Numbered from the stretch's first letter, positions 23,892-33,327 are shown. The stretch: DNA of 40,014 bases from Clostridiaceae bacterium (GCA_016285645.1 JAEERC010000034.1:1-40014), one strand, 5' to 3'. Made by a program: numbers and translations. The notes: generated by a model not told the origin, from the letters alone.

Positions 23892-24725
23892 TTGTCTTAT
23901 GGAAAAACCTCTCCGTTTGTAAAATGGGCTGGCGGTAAAACTCAGCTTTTAGAACAATTAAAGTTTAGATTACCCGATTCATATGATACATTTTATGAGC
24001 CGTTTATCGGCGGTGGAGCGTTTCTTTTTAGTATTCAGCCGCCAAAAGCAATTATTAATGACAGCAACGAACAGTTGATTAATGCGTTTAAACAATTAAA
24101 ATATAATACAGATTCTGTTATTAATATTGTAAAAGATTTTAATTCAAGAACTTGCGACAAAGATTACTATCTTAAATTAAGAGAACAATATAATAAAAAA
24201 ATCGCCTCGAATGAACTTGATGCCGAGTGTGCCGCTTTAATGATATGGATAAACAAACACTGTTTTAATGGCTTGTATAGAGTAAATTCAAAAGGTTTAT
24301 TTAATGTTCCTTATAATAATTCAGCAACAGCAAAAACAATCAGTGAAGAAAATCTTATAAATATCGGTCGATATTTAACGGAAAATGATGTTAAAATTCG
24401 TCTGGGTGATTTTGAAGCGGCTTGTTTTGATTGTTCAAAAAATGATTTTGTGTATTTAGATTCCCCTTATATTCCTGTGAGCAAGACGGCATATTTTACC
24501 GACTATACAAAAGACGGTTTTACTTATGAAGACCACAAACGACTTAGTGAATTGTTCCGGAATTTAGATAAAAAAGGCATTAAAGTAATGCTCAGCAATA
24601 ACGATGTTCCGCTTGTTTATGAACTGTATGACGGATTTAATATTGAGAATGTTGATGTTAGAAGAAATATAAACAGCAACGCAAAAAAACGAACAGGAAA
24701 AGAAGTTATTATAACGAATTATTAA
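23892..24725 (+). CDS. dpnM: DpnM-like N6-adenine DNA methyltransferase (Dam family, GATC)
   Basis: A 277-residue alpha-class (D12/Dam) adenine methyltransferase that should methylate GATC in double-stranded DNA. The SAM-binding motif is FVKWAGGK (9-16) and the second glycine-rich patch is EPFIGGGAF (36-44). The catalytic motif IV reads DSPY (190-193), not the usual DPPY. A one-base change (TCC for CCC) would account for it, and activity needs checking. The TTG start is chosen because GGAGGTGA lies seven bases upstream and no in-frame ATG is near. The coding sequence is AT-rich, unlike the aromatic operon. dpnA follows after one base. Confidence 0.88.
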   Translation: MSYGKTSPFVKWAGGKTQLLEQLKFRLPDSYDTFYEPFIGGGAFLFSIQPPKAIINDSNEQLINAFKQLKYNTDSVINIVKDFNSRTCDKDYYLKLREQYNKKIASNELDAECAALMIWINKHCFNGLYRVNSKGLFNVPYNNSATAKTISEENLINIGRYLTENDVKIRLGDFEAACFDCSKNDFVYLDSPYIPVSKTAYFTDYTKDGFTYEDHKRLSELFRNLDKKGIKVMLSNNDVPLVYELYDGFNIENVDVRRNINSNAKKRTGKEVIITNY

Positions 24726-24726
24726 T

Positions 24727-25551
24727 ATGGGAAAGTATTTTAAAGGTAAAAAAGCATATTATTATGACAGCACCTCCGCGTTGTTTTTGTCAGATGTTTT
24801 TGAAGCATTAGAAAAAATGACACCGGAATGCGTTGATATGATATTTGCAGACCCGCCATACTTTCTTTCAAATGACGGCATAACCTGTAGTGGTGGGAAA
24901 GCCGTATCTGTAAATAAAGGTGATTGGGATAAGATTTCATCTTTTGAAGAAAAGCACGCATTTAACAGACGGTGGATACATGAATGTAAAAGAGTCTTAA
25001 AGCCAAATGGTTCTATTTGGATAAGCGGAACTCTTCACAACATTTATTCTATCGGTATGGCATTGGAGCAGGAAGGGTTTAAAATAATAAACAACATCAC
25101 TTGGCAAAAAACAAATCCTCCTCCGAATCTTGCGTGTCGTTGTTTTACACACAGCACAGAAACCATTATCTGGGCACAAAAGAACGATAAAAAATCCCGC
25201 CACTATTTTAATTATGAATTAATGAAAGAACTTAACGGCGGAAAGCAAATGAAAGATGTTTGGACTGGAATGTTAACTCCGCGCCGGGAAAAAATATTCG
25301 GCAAACATCCTACGCAGAAACCCGTTTACCTCCTTGAAAAAATAATACAAGCTTCAACAAAAGAAAAAGATATTGTACTTGACCCGTTCTGCGGTTCTTC
25401 AACAACCGGAGTTGCGTGTAAAAAACTGGGAAGATACTATATAGGAATTGACAACTGTGAAGAGTACCTTCAACTGTCAATTAAAAGATTACAAAGTATA
25501 AAAACTAAAGAAGTGGAAGGTATAAAATATGTCATTGAGGAATTTTTCTGA
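24727..25551 (+). CDS. dpnA: DpnA-like N6-adenine DNA methyltransferase (beta class)
   Basis: A 274-residue second methyltransferase of the DpnII system. The catalytic motif DPPY (42-45) comes before the SAM motif DPFCGSSTTG (219-228), the permuted order of the beta class. In the pneumococcal system DpnA can also methylate single-stranded GATC DNA, protecting incoming plasmid strands; that role is inferred by homology. The last 23 bases overlap the endonuclease gene. It is AT-rich like its neighbours. Confidence 0.9.
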   Translation: MGKYFKGKKAYYYDSTSALFLSDVFEALEKMTPECVDMIFADPPYFLSNDGITCSGGKAVSVNKGDWDKISSFEEKHAFNRRWIHECKRVLKPNGSIWISGTLHNIYSIGMALEQEGFKIINNITWQKTNPPPNLACRCFTHSTETIIWAQKNDKKSRHYFNYELMKELNGGKQMKDVWTGMLTPRREKIFGKHPTQKPVYLLEKIIQASTKEKDIVLDPFCGSSTTGVACKKLGRYYIGIDNCEEYLQLSIKRLQSIKTKEVEGIKYVIEEFF

Positions 25552-26380
25552 TTGGCTTAATACATTTAGGGCTTCTATTAACGGTTACGGTTATTACACT
25601 GATTTTGAAAAAGTCTATGAAAACGCAAACTCATTAAAAATCGAAATAAGCATTCTCAGTTCACTTATCGGTTCAAAGAATATTGAAAAAGACTTTGAGG
25701 ATTTGTTAGAAAAATACCCTTCTTGTTTGAAAGCGATACCTATTTTATTAGCAGTAAGAGAAAACGAAATATACTGTCAGGATTCAAACGGCGCGATTAA
25801 TTACAACTTTGCTCGAAAGGTTCAGACTGTTGAGCAATACAAATATTTTATGCGCGCCACAGGTCTGTTTGATATGCTTGAAAACCATTTGATAAGCAAC
25901 TTGTTTGATTATGTAACAGGAGTTGAAGTCGGTTTAGGTTCAAACGGGAGAAAAAACCGCGGCGGTCATCAAATGGAAGATCTTGTTGAAAGTTATCTTA
26001 AAAAAGCCAGAGTTGAATATTATAAAGAAATGTATCTCACTGAAATTGAAAGCAAATGGGCTGTTGACCTGTCAGCAATTTCGGCGGAGGGCACTTCAAC
26101 AAAGCGCTGGGATTTTGTAGTTAAAACAAGCAATCATATCTATGTTATAGAAACAAACTTTTACACTAGCGGCGGTTCGAAACTAAACGAAACTTCAAGA
26201 AGTTATAAAATGATTGCCGAAGAATCAAAATCAATAAACGGATTCTCGTTCGTTTGGATAACGGACGGTGGCGGTTGGGTTAGTGCTCGGCGCAATCTTG
26301 AAGAGACCTTTAATGTGTTAGAGAATATCTATAATATTACCGATATGGAAAACGGCATTTTTACCACATTGTTTGTTTAA
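25529..26380 (+). CDS. dpnB: DpnII-like type II restriction endonuclease (GATC)
   Basis: A 283-residue endonuclease expected to cut unmethylated GATC. The C-terminal half holds the recognisable DpnII/MboI-type core: RWDFVV with Asp195, then IETN with Glu208 and Asn210 as a PD-(D/E)xK-like site, followed by FYTSGGSKLNE. The N-terminal half (about 1-140) is less conserved. GGAAGG precedes the ATG, inside dpnA. The order two methyltransferases then nuclease matches the dpnM-dpnA-dpnB cassette and would allow protection before cutting. A terminator follows. Confidence 0.92.
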   Translation: MSLRNFSDWLNTFRASINGYGYYTDFEKVYENANSLKIEISILSSLIGSKNIEKDFEDLLEKYPSCLKAIPILLAVRENEIYCQDSNGAINYNFARKVQTVEQYKYFMRATGLFDMLENHLISNLFDYVTGVEVGLGSNGRKNRGGHQMEDLVESYLKKARVEYYKEMYLTEIESKWAVDLSAISAEGTSTKRWDFVVKTSNHIYVIETNFYTSGGSKLNETSRSYKMIAEESKSINGFSFVWITDGGGWVSARRNLEETFNVLENIYNITDMENGIFTTLFV

Positions 26381-26389
26381 AATAAACCA

Positions 26390-26422
26390 AACCGGACTGA
26401 TCTTACGGTCAGCCCGGTTTTT
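26390..26422. terminator. Bidirectional terminator between dpnB and copA
   Basis: AACCGG-A-CTGA pairs with TCAG-C-CCGGTT across an eight-base loop. Five Ts follow on the plus strand and a T-rich tail follows on the minus strand. It serves both convergent genes. Confidence 0.85.
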
Positions 26423-26437
26423 GTTATTAATTATGTT

Positions 26438-28957
26438 TTATCCCTCTTTAATTCCCTTATAAACATAACCCGCTTCGGTTACGGCGGATTTTACCGCCTC
26501 CTCATCCGCGGGGGCGTTGAGGGAGATGACCGCCTGAGCCGCCTCGTGGCTCGGCTTTGCCTCGTCAACAAAGGGAAGCGCCTCAAGCGCCTGTTTCATA
26601 TGCGTCTCGCAGTGCGGGCACATCATTCCTTCAATCAGTACGGTTGCCGTCATTTTTGTTTTCTCCGTTTCGGTTATTTCAACCGGCGAATAATCGCCGG
26701 GTTTTATTTTTCTGTCCTTTGAGCCGTCAAAAACATTGAAAAGATTGAGGCGCAGGGCGTTCATAACCACGCAGAAGCTCGAAAGACTCATTGCCGCCGC
26801 GCCCACCATCGGGCTTAAGGACCAGCCCGTGAGCGGAATCCAAACGCCCGCGGCGAGAGGGATGCAGATAATGTTGTAGAAAAACGCCCAGAAAAGGTTC
26901 TGGTGAATTATTCTGAGAGTCGCGCGGCTGAGTCTTACAGCCGCGGGGGCGAAGCGGAGACCGTCCTTTATAAGCACTATGTCCGCCGCGTCAACGGCTA
27001 TGTCCGCGCCCGCGCCTATGGCTATGCCCGAATCGGCGAGAGTCAGCGCAGGGGCGTCGTTTATGCCGTCGCCCACCATAGCGGTTTTGCCCTGCTCTGA
27101 AAGCGCGCGGATAACCTCGCCCTTGCCGTCGGGCAGAACGCCGGATATAACCTCGTCAATGCCCACCTCATCGGCGACCGCCTGAGCGGTGCGGGCGTTA
27201 TCGCCCGTGAGCATGACAACGCGCACGCCCATATTTTTAAGCGAGTCAACCGCTTTTTTCGCGTCCGCTTTGACCGTGTCGGCAATGCCGAGAACGCCGA
27301 GAACTTTTTCTTTTGAGGCAACAAGCACGGGGGTTCTGCCGCGCGAAGCGAGACTTTCGCAGCGCTCCTTAATTTCTTCGGGAACGGGTGAAACGGCGCT
27401 TATATATTTAAGACTGCCCGCGTAATATGTTACGCCGTCAATCGCGCCCGAAAGCCCGTTGCCCGCCTTTTCGGCAAAATCCGTAACGGGCAGGGCGGCG
27501 ATTCCCTTTTCATTACAATATATATTTACCGCTTTCGCGAGGGGATGGCTGCTGAGCGCTTCGAGCGAGAAGGCATATTGCAAAAGTGTATTTTCATCCG
27601 TTTTGCCCGACACGGCAGCGTCGGTAACAACGGGCGCGCCGTTTGTGACAGAGCCGGTTTTGTCGAGCACGGCAATCTGCGTTTTGCCCGCCGTTTCAAG
27701 CGCCTCGGCGGTTTTGAACAAAATGCCGTTTTTCGCGCCCACGCCGTTGCCCACCATAATCGCCACCGGGGTAGCGAGCCCGAGGGCGCAGGGGCAGGAG
27801 ATTACAAGCACGGAAATACCTCTCGCGAGCGAAAAGCCGATATCCTTGCCGAGCAGGAGCCATACGGCGGCTGTAACAAGGGCAACAGCCATAACGCAGG
27901 GCACAAACACGCCCGAGACCTTGTCGGCAATTCTCGCTATGGGCGCCTTTGTGGCGGAGGCGTCGCTGACCGTTCTTATTATGCCGGCTAAGGTAGTGTC
28001 CTCCCCGACTTTCAGGGCGCGGCAGCGCATAAAGCCCGTTTTGTTGATTGTGGCGGCATAGACTTTGTCGCCCGGTGCCTTGTCAACGGGAATGCTCTCG
28101 CCCGTGAGCGCCGATTCGTCAACGCTGCCCGAGCCGTCGATTATCTCGCCGTCAACGGGAATACTTCCTCCCGCGCGCACAACGAAGATATCGCCATGCC
28201 GGACAGAGTCAATGTTTACTTCCTTTTCCGTGCCGTCAACCTCGATTACGGCGGTTTTCGGTTTTAATTTCATAAGCCCTTTGAGGGCGTTTGTAGTTCT
28301 GCCCTTTGAAACGGATTCGAGCAGTTTGCCCACGGTGATGAGCGTGAGAATCATACCCGCCGATTCAAAATACAGGTTGTGTATAAGGCCGTGGGCGGCT
28401 TCGGCGTTGCCTTTTAAATATTCCGAGCCGATTGTGAACAGAGTGCAGATGCCGTAGATATACGCGGCCCCCGCTCCGAGAGATACGAGAGTGTCCATAT
28501 TCGGGGCGCGGTGAACAAGCCCTCTGAACCCGCTTATGAAAAAGCGCCTGTTGATTATTATGATTATTGTTGTCAGCACAAGCTGTGCGATTCCCTGAGC
28601 AAAGGCGTTCTTTTCAAAAAACGCGGGCAGGGGGGCGCCGAGCATTGTGTGACCCATCGTGAAATACATCAGCACAAGCAGAAAAGCCGCCGAAAGAACA
28701 AGGCGCTTTTTAAGCTTCGGTGTTTCGCGGTCGGCGAGCAAGCTGTCCGCGTTCTCCTTTTCCTGAACGGAGGCGCCGTAGCCCGCCGCCTGCACCGCCT
28801 TTATTATGTCGCCGCTCTTCGCGCTGCCCGAGACGCTCATTGAGTTTGTAAGCAGACTTACCGCGACATCCTCAACGCCGTCAACGCCGCGCACCGCCTT
28901 TTCAACATGCGCCGCGCACGCGGCGCAGGTCATACCCGTTACATCGTATTTTTCCAT
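26438..28957 (-). CDS. copA: Copper-translocating P1B-type ATPase
   Basis: An 839-residue membrane pump that exports Cu(I) (or Ag(I)) using ATP. The N-terminal metal-binding domain has GMTCAAC (8-14). The transport-site CPC is at 388-390 (ISCPCALG), the phosphorylated aspartate is Asp432, and the GDGINDAP hinge comes later. A second heavy-metal-associated domain is fused at the extreme C-terminus (about 770-839, GMMCPHC), an uncommon place. The phosphorylation motif reads DKTGSVT, with Ser in place of the usual Thr after Gly. The start lies one base after the trmO stop, with AAGGAA as ribosome binding site, so the two are cotranscribed. Confidence 0.93.
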   Translation of the reverse strand: MEKYDVTGMTCAACAAHVEKAVRGVDGVEDVAVSLLTNSMSVSGSAKSGDIIKAVQAAGYGASVQEKENADSLLADRETPKLKKRLVLSAAFLLVLMYFTMGHTMLGAPLPAFFEKNAFAQGIAQLVLTTIIIIINRRFFISGFRGLVHRAPNMDTLVSLGAGAAYIYGICTLFTIGSEYLKGNAEAAHGLIHNLYFESAGMILTLITVGKLLESVSKGRTTNALKGLMKLKPKTAVIEVDGTEKEVNIDSVRHGDIFVVRAGGSIPVDGEIIDGSGSVDESALTGESIPVDKAPGDKVYAATINKTGFMRCRALKVGEDTTLAGIIRTVSDASATKAPIARIADKVSGVFVPCVMAVALVTAAVWLLLGKDIGFSLARGISVLVISCPCALGLATPVAIMVGNGVGAKNGILFKTAEALETAGKTQIAVLDKTGSVTNGAPVVTDAAVSGKTDENTLLQYAFSLEALSSHPLAKAVNIYCNEKGIAALPVTDFAEKAGNGLSGAIDGVTYYAGSLKYISAVSPVPEEIKERCESLASRGRTPVLVASKEKVLGVLGIADTVKADAKKAVDSLKNMGVRVVMLTGDNARTAQAVADEVGIDEVISGVLPDGKGEVIRALSEQGKTAMVGDGINDAPALTLADSGIAIGAGADIAVDAADIVLIKDGLRFAPAAVRLSRATLRIIHQNLFWAFFYNIICIPLAAGVWIPLTGWSLSPMVGAAAMSLSSFCVVMNALRLNLFNVFDGSKDRKIKPGDYSPVEITETEKTKMTATVLIEGMMCPHCETHMKQALEALPFVDEAKPSHEAAQAVISLNAPADEEAVKSAVTEAGYVYKGIKEG

Positions 28958-28958
28958 A

Positions 28959-29645
28959 TTATTCCTTTTCTATCTGCGTGACGGTCAGCACGCCGCCGTT
29001 CACGGTGAATTTAATGTTGAAGCCCGCGAATCTCATGCCGTAAACCCTGTCGCCGTCCTCCTTGTAGGCGGGGCGCGGGTCCTGCGAGAGCACCCCGAAA
29101 AGGGCGCTCCGTTTGTTTTCAGGGATTATGTTTATCAGCGTTTCGGGTATTTCCACCTTCACGCGGTAATCCTCACTGCCGGGGGCGAAACCGCCCGTCG
29201 CCTGCGCCTTGCAGTCCGTGTAGGGCAGGTAGGGCTTTATGTCATAAACCGGGGTGCCGTCCATAAGGTCGGCTCCGCCGATATGGAGCACGGGACCGTA
29301 TTTTTCGGTTTGCTCAACGCCGAGCAGTTTTACACAGGAGAGACCTATCGGATTCGGTCTGAAGGGTGAGCGCGTCGCGAAAACCCCGAGCCGCTCGTTT
29401 CCGCCGAGGCGCGGAGGGCGCACTGTGGGGCTCCAGCCATCGCGTATGTTTTCGGAAAACTGCCAGATGAGCCAGAGATGCGAAAAGCCCTCTATTCCCC
29501 TGAGCGCTTCGGGGGAACGGAAAGCTTTTTCAAAAATGACGGTCGCCCCGAGCTCGTCAACAATTCCGCTCTGGCGCGGAATGCCGAATTTTTCGGGGAA
29601 ATCGCTTTTTATTCTCGCTATTATCTGCATATCGGAACCGGACAT
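28959..29645 (-). CDS. trmO: tRNA (t6A37-N6)-methyltransferase TrmO (TsaA-like)
   Basis: A 228-residue member of the UPF0066/TsaA family. It uses SAM to methylate the threonylcarbamoyl-adenosine at position 37 of certain Thr tRNAs. The beta-barrel signatures RSPFRPNPIG (92-101) and DGTPVYDIKPY (129-139) are both present, and the C-terminal extension is of usual length. The ATG at 29645 has GAGG six bases upstream; an alternative ATG six codons in is possible. It is the first gene of a trmO-copA pair. No convincing promoter is visible in the AT-rich 200 bases upstream. Confidence 0.9.
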   Translation of the reverse strand: MSGSDMQIIARIKSDFPEKFGIPRQSGIVDELGATVIFEKAFRSPEALRGIEGFSHLWLIWQFSENIRDGWSPTVRPPRLGGNERLGVFATRSPFRPNPIGLSCVKLLGVEQTEKYGPVLHIGGADLMDGTPVYDIKPYLPYTDCKAQATGGFAPGSEDYRVKVEIPETLINIIPENKRSALFGVLSQDPRPAYKEDGDRVYGMRFAGFNIKFTVNGGVLTVTQIEKE

Positions 29646-29836
29646 ATTGACCTCATCTATTCAAAAATGAACAAAATTTATAAATTCTTAATATTTTTGG
29701 TATATCTTTTTAATATTTTCGGGTGTATAATCTAATTGTAAAACAGACATTATCTATTTTTGTTCCTGATATATTTGCGGCGATCCCACCGCCGCACTCT
29801 CCACTCCTTCTTTTGCTTGGCAAGAGCAAAACCGAA

Positions 29837-29857
29837 AGGCCGTCTTCGAGACGGTCT
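29837..29857 (-). terminator. Probable terminator of the rpe-rnf-fol gene run
   Basis: AGGCCGTCT (29837-29845) pairs with AGACGGTCT (29849-29857) with one G-U pair and a three-base loop, seven bases after the folK stop. On the minus strand the tail is only moderately T-rich. The rest of 29646-29836 is AT-rich and shows no gene. Confidence 0.6.
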
Positions 29858-29863
29858 TTTGGT

Positions 29864-30364
29864 TTATATGAGAGCCGCTGTTTTTATTACGATATCCGTT
29901 TTCACGACTCCGCTTTTATCGGCGGAGTTTATTTCTTTTTCAAAGTCGAAGCCCGCCGCCTTTCCGTTCGGGAAAAGGTCGGAAAAAGGGCAGAGCACAA
30001 AGGCGCGCTCAGCCATACGCGGATGGGGCAGTGTGAGCTCGGGGGTGTCGGATGTGAAGCCCTCACAGAGCAGAAGGTCGAGGTCAATCACTCTCGGCCC
30101 GTTTCTGAAAAGGCGCACCCTGCCCATAGCCGCCTCAATGCCCAGCAGGGCGCCGAGCAGGGCGGAGGGGGAAAGCCCCGTTTCAACCTCGCACACCGCG
30201 TTTAAAAAATCGGGCTGGTCGGCGTAACCCACGGGAGCGGTCTCATATACGGGAGACACGCGTAAAAGCTTTGTTCCGGGCAGAAGGGCGAGCGAATCGG
30301 CGGCGGCGGAGAGATTGCTGCGTCTGTCGCCCGTGTTTGTGCCCAAACCGATAATTGCCTTCAT
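29864..30364 (-). CDS. folK: 6-hydroxymethyl-7,8-dihydropterin pyrophosphokinase (HPPK)
   Basis: FolK moves pyrophosphate from ATP to hydroxymethyl-dihydropterin, making the DHPS substrate. The 166-residue protein has IIGLGTN-GDR near the start, SPVYETAPVG, and the HPPK signature RVIDLDLLL. I chose the ATG one base after the folB stop; the GTG three codons earlier lies inside the end of folB. It is the last gene of the folE-folP-folB-folK set. Confidence 0.95.
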   Translation of the reverse strand: MKAIIGLGTNTGDRRSNLSAAADSLALLPGTKLLRVSPVYETAPVGYADQPDFLNAVCEVETGLSPSALLGALLGIEAAMGRVRLFRNGPRVIDLDLLLCEGFTSDTPELTLPHPRMAERAFVLCPFSDLFPNGKAAGFDFEKEINSADKSGVVKTDIVIKTAALI

Positions 30365-30365
30365 A

Positions 30366-30731
30366 TCAATCACTGCGCTTTACTTTTATTTTCACCGCTA
30401 CATAGTCAAAATCCGCGTCAATCGGCGCCTCGGGCTTTTTGAGCAGGATTTTTACGCTTTCCACCCTGTCATATTCGCTGAGAATCGCCTGAGCCGTGCG
30501 GTAGGCGGCGCGTTCGATGAGATCGTTCTTCTCAGCCGGGAACACGCGCTTAACCGTCTTGATGATTTTCGCGTAGCTGACGGTGTCGTCGAGGCAGTCC
30601 GAAATGCCCGCCTCCTCAAGGTCCAGTTTGCATTCAATATCGAGGGCGAAATTCTGCCCGTTTATCTTTTCCTCCTCATTTACGCCGTGATATGCGAAGA
30701 GGCGGAGATTTTTTATGATTATTTTATCCAT
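30366..30731 (-). CDS. folB: Dihydroneopterin aldolase
   Basis: FolB cleaves dihydroneopterin to hydroxymethyl-dihydropterin and glycolaldehyde. The 121-residue protein has the typical opening IIIKNLRLFAYHGV, with the family's Tyr and Glu positions (YHGVNEEE), and a late KKPEAPI segment. It begins one base after the folP stop and ends one base before folK. Confidence 0.95.
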   Translation of the reverse strand: MDKIIIKNLRLFAYHGVNEEEKINGQNFALDIECKLDLEEAGISDCLDDTVSYAKIIKTVKRVFPAEKNDLIERAAYRTAQAILSEYDRVESVKILLKKPEAPIDADFDYVAVKIKVKRSD

Positions 30732-30732
30732 C

Positions 30733-31554
30733 TTATCTGAAAATCCTGTCCGCTACATCGCGCGCGCCCTTGGCGGCTTTTACATTGTGGACTCTTATTA
30801 TGTCCGCGCCTCCCGCTATGGCGGCGGTGTTCGCCACAGCCGTGGAATAATCGCGGTCGTCAACTCCCGCGCCCTCAAATGCGGTTACGCGCTTTCTTGA
30901 CACGCCGCAGAGCAGCGCGCAGGGGCTTATCTTAAGCTCGTTCATATTTTTGAGAATCGTGCAGTCGTCATCCCTGTTTTTCGAAAAGCCGACGCCCGGG
31001 TCGAGCACGAGATTTTCAAACGGCAGCTGCATTTTTACGGCTCTGCCGATACAGCTTAAGAAAAAGTCGCGCACGGCGGTAACAACCCCGTTGGGGTACT
31101 CGACCTTTGTGCCGGAGTTCAAGGGGTTGTGGGTTATTACATAGGCGGCGTTTTTCTGCTTGCAGAAGCCCGCTATATCCTCGCTGAAAAAGCCGTCCAC
31201 ATCATTTATGATTGAAGCGCCGTTCGCGAGCGCGTATTCGGCGACCTCGGGATAGAAGGTGTCAATTGAAAGAGGCACGCTGATTTTGCCCTTGAGAATT
31301 TCGAGCACGGGTTTGAGGCGCTCAAGTTCCTCGGCAGCCGTTATGTCGAGCGAGCCGGGTTTTGTTGACTGGGCGCCGATGTCGATTATATCCGCGCCGT
31401 CCTCAATCAGACTCAGGGCGTGGGCGAGAGCGGCGTCAGGGTCAAAGTATTTGCCGCCGTCCGAGAATGAATCGGGCGTAACGTTTACAATACCCATTAT
31501 ATAAGTCTTTTCGCCGAGAGGCAGAGTGAATTCGCCTGCGTTGAGGTTTACCAT
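30733..31554 (-). CDS. folP: Dihydropteroate synthase
   Basis: FolP joins p-aminobenzoate to hydroxymethyl-dihydropterin pyrophosphate and is the target of sulfonamides. The 273-residue TIM barrel has GIVNVTPDSFSDGG (21-34), DIGAQSTKPG, SIDTFYPEVA and DPGVGFSK. Its ATG overlaps the folE stop by one base (TGATG). No obvious resistance-type insertion is seen in the sulfa-binding loops. Confidence 0.95.
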   Translation of the reverse strand: MVNLNAGEFTLPLGEKTYIMGIVNVTPDSFSDGGKYFDPDAALAHALSLIEDGADIIDIGAQSTKPGSLDITAAEELERLKPVLEILKGKISVPLSIDTFYPEVAEYALANGASIINDVDGFFSEDIAGFCKQKNAAYVITHNPLNSGTKVEYPNGVVTAVRDFFLSCIGRAVKMQLPFENLVLDPGVGFSKNRDDDCTILKNMNELKISPCALLCGVSRKRVTAFEGAGVDDRDYSTAVANTAAIAGGADIIRVHNVKAAKGARDVADRIFR

Positions 31555-32120
31555 CAGTTGTTTCCTCCTTTTAAAAGTGACATAACTTCAGCCCTTGTGC
31601 GGGCGTCCGAGCGCATTGTTCCCCTGAGAGCGGAGGTTCTGGTCTGCGAACCCGACGCCCTCGCGCCGCGCATATTCATACAAAGATGCTCCGCCTCGAT
31701 AACCACAGCCACACCCTGGGGCGAGAGTTCCTCATAGAGAAAGTCCGCTATCTGCGCCGTCAGGCGTTCCTGAAGCTGGGGTCTGCGGGCAAAGGCGCCG
31801 ACTATTCTGGCGAGCTTCGAAAGCCCGATTACCTTGCCGTCAGCCGGTATATAGGCGATGTGCGCCTTGCCCATGAAGGGCAGAAGATGGTGCTCGCACA
31901 TCGAGTAGAGCGGTATATCGCGCACCACAACCATTTCATCGTTGTCGGGTTCATCGAAAAATTTTAGATGCTTTTTCGGGTCCTCCGTAAGGCCCGAGAA
32001 AATCTCCTCATACATCCTCGCCACGCGGGCGGGAGTTTCAACAAGACCCTCGCGGTCCGGGTCCTCGCCCACGGCGAGCAGTATTTCGCGCACAGCCGCT
32101 TCTATTCTTTCTTTATCCAT
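31554..32120 (-). CDS. folE: GTP cyclohydrolase I
   Basis: FolE opens GTP to dihydroneopterin triphosphate, the first committed folate step. The 188-residue protein has the zinc-binding residues Cys75 and His78 (CEHH) and Cys147 (HLCM). It also has the signatures [12 protein letters not shown] and [25 protein letters not shown] lies six bases before the ATG. It follows the transglutaminase-like gene by ten bases, so the folate genes appear to ride on the long upstream transcript. Confidence 0.95.
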   Translation of the reverse strand: MDKERIEAAVREILLAVGEDPDREGLVETPARVARMYEEIFSGLTEDPKKHLKFFDEPDNDEMVVVRDIPLYSMCEHHLLPFMGKAHIAYIPADGKVIGLSKLARIVGAFARRPQLQERLTAQIADFLYEELSPQGVAVVIEAEHLCMNMRGARASGSQTRTSALRGTMRSDARTRAEVMSLLKGGNN

Positions 32121-32130
32121 AGCCGTCTCC

Positions 32131-33327
32131 TTACTTGAAATTCGGTATAAATGTCATAACGAGAGTCGTTCTGTTCTGCGAGAACGAGAGGTCGGAATGC
32201 GAAAAGCTCAAAGAGCAGTATTTGTCCGCCGAGGTGATAACATCATATATCGCGTATTCCTCTATAAGTGTGCGGTAGCCGGCGGAATAAGCCGTCATAT
32301 CGCTGAAGCGCAGTTCAATCGCCGTGTTGCCGGAGTCGAGCTCCTTCGCTATCGCGCGGGCAAGCTCCTCGTTGTTGGCGACGGAGTAGGATGTGAAATA
32401 AAAGCCCGCTTTATACGAATAACTCTGCGTGACCGAGGTGCAGTCGTAATCAAAACTCCAGTTGCTGTGGTCGCAGTTTATCTGCCTGTCGCTGAGATTA
32501 AAATACTCATAGGTTTTGTAATTGCCGTTTACGGGGTCGTCCCAGGTTAAGTCGAGATGGCAGTAACAGCCGTTTATTTTAACGACATTCCACATATGCG
32601 AGTCGGTGTCGCCGTCGGTGTCGGTCGCCTTGCCCGCGAGCACATAGGACTCTATGCCGAGATAATCGAGAATATATTTCATCGCCTTGGAATAGCCCTC
32701 GCAGGAGGCGGTGCCGTCCGCGAGCGCGCCGTAAATTGTTGAGAGATTGCTCTCGTCATCGGTGTAGTCGTAGCCGAGTTTTGCCGCGAGCGCGTCGTGC
32801 ACCTGTTTTTCCGTTTTCCATTCGTCGGAACGGTCGGTCACATTTGACAATATCTCGTCGCGGGTGTTCTCGATTTTTTTGAGCGCCGGCTTGTAATCGC
32901 TTTTCGAAACGCGGTAGTCGAGCGACAGAAGCCCCGTTCCGCCTATGCTTGACAGCGTGCAGTGCGAGCCGAGAAAGAACAGGTCGGGGTTGTCGTAGAG
33001 AAGCGCCTGAAACATCTCGTTGAGCTCGTCCTGATTGAGGGCGGGCACCTTCACCGTTGAGGGGAAGGAATAGACCTTCGCGAGCACATTATCGTACGCT
33101 TTTTTCTCATCATTGTTCAATTTGTAATAGTAATATTTATACGGGCTTCCCGCGGACTGTGAAGCGGCTTCGGACACCTCTGAGGAGTCCTCACCGCTGT
33201 CGGACAGCGCCTGCTGAACCTTTGTGACCGCCTCGGGAATGCTCACCGTATCCGACTCGCCGAGGAGCTTGAAAACTACGCCGAGCACGATAACGGCGAT
33301 AACCGCCGCCAGAACTTTCTTTTTCAT
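32131..33327 (-). CDS. Membrane-anchored transglutaminase-like protein
   Basis: A 398-residue protein with an N-terminal signal anchor (about 4-20), a Ser/Glu-rich stalk (about 40-60) and a transglutaminase-like cysteine protease core. The probable triad is Cys209 ([10 protein letters not shown]), His244 (SHMWNVV) and Asp259 (HLDLTWDD). Such domains in clostridia usually sit outside the cell and act as proteases or amide-forming enzymes; the substrate is unknown. The C-terminal 120 residues are unassigned. It lies four bases after the LCP-like gene and ten bases before folE. Confidence 0.8.
   Translation of the reverse strand: MKKKVLAAVIAVIVLGVVFKLLGESDTVSIPEAVTKVQQALSDSGEDSSEVSEAASQSAGSPYKYYYYKLNNDEKKAYDNVLAKVYSFPSTVKVPALNQDELNEMFQALLYDNPDLFFLGSHCTLSSIGGTGLLSLDYRVSKSDYKPALKKIENTRDEILSNVTDRSDEWKTEKQVHDALAAKLGYDYTDDESNLSTIYGALADGTASCEGYSKAMKYILDYLGIESYVLAGKATDTDGDTDSHMWNVVKINGCYCHLDLTWDDPVNGNYKTYEYFNLSDRQINCDHSNWSFDYDCTSVTQSYSYKAGFYFTSYSVANNEELARAIAKELDSGNTAIELRFSDMTAYSAGYRTLIEEYAIYDVITSADKYCSLSFSHSDLSFSQNRTTLVMTFIPNFK

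Noticed and set aside
29698-29731. Plus-strand promoter (TTGGTA and TATAAT) downstream of folK
   Set aside because: Spacing of 22 bases is too long and nothing on the plus strand would be expressed.
29723-30227. Plus-strand open frames overlapping folK
   Set aside because: They are antisense to a clear folK gene and cross its terminator.
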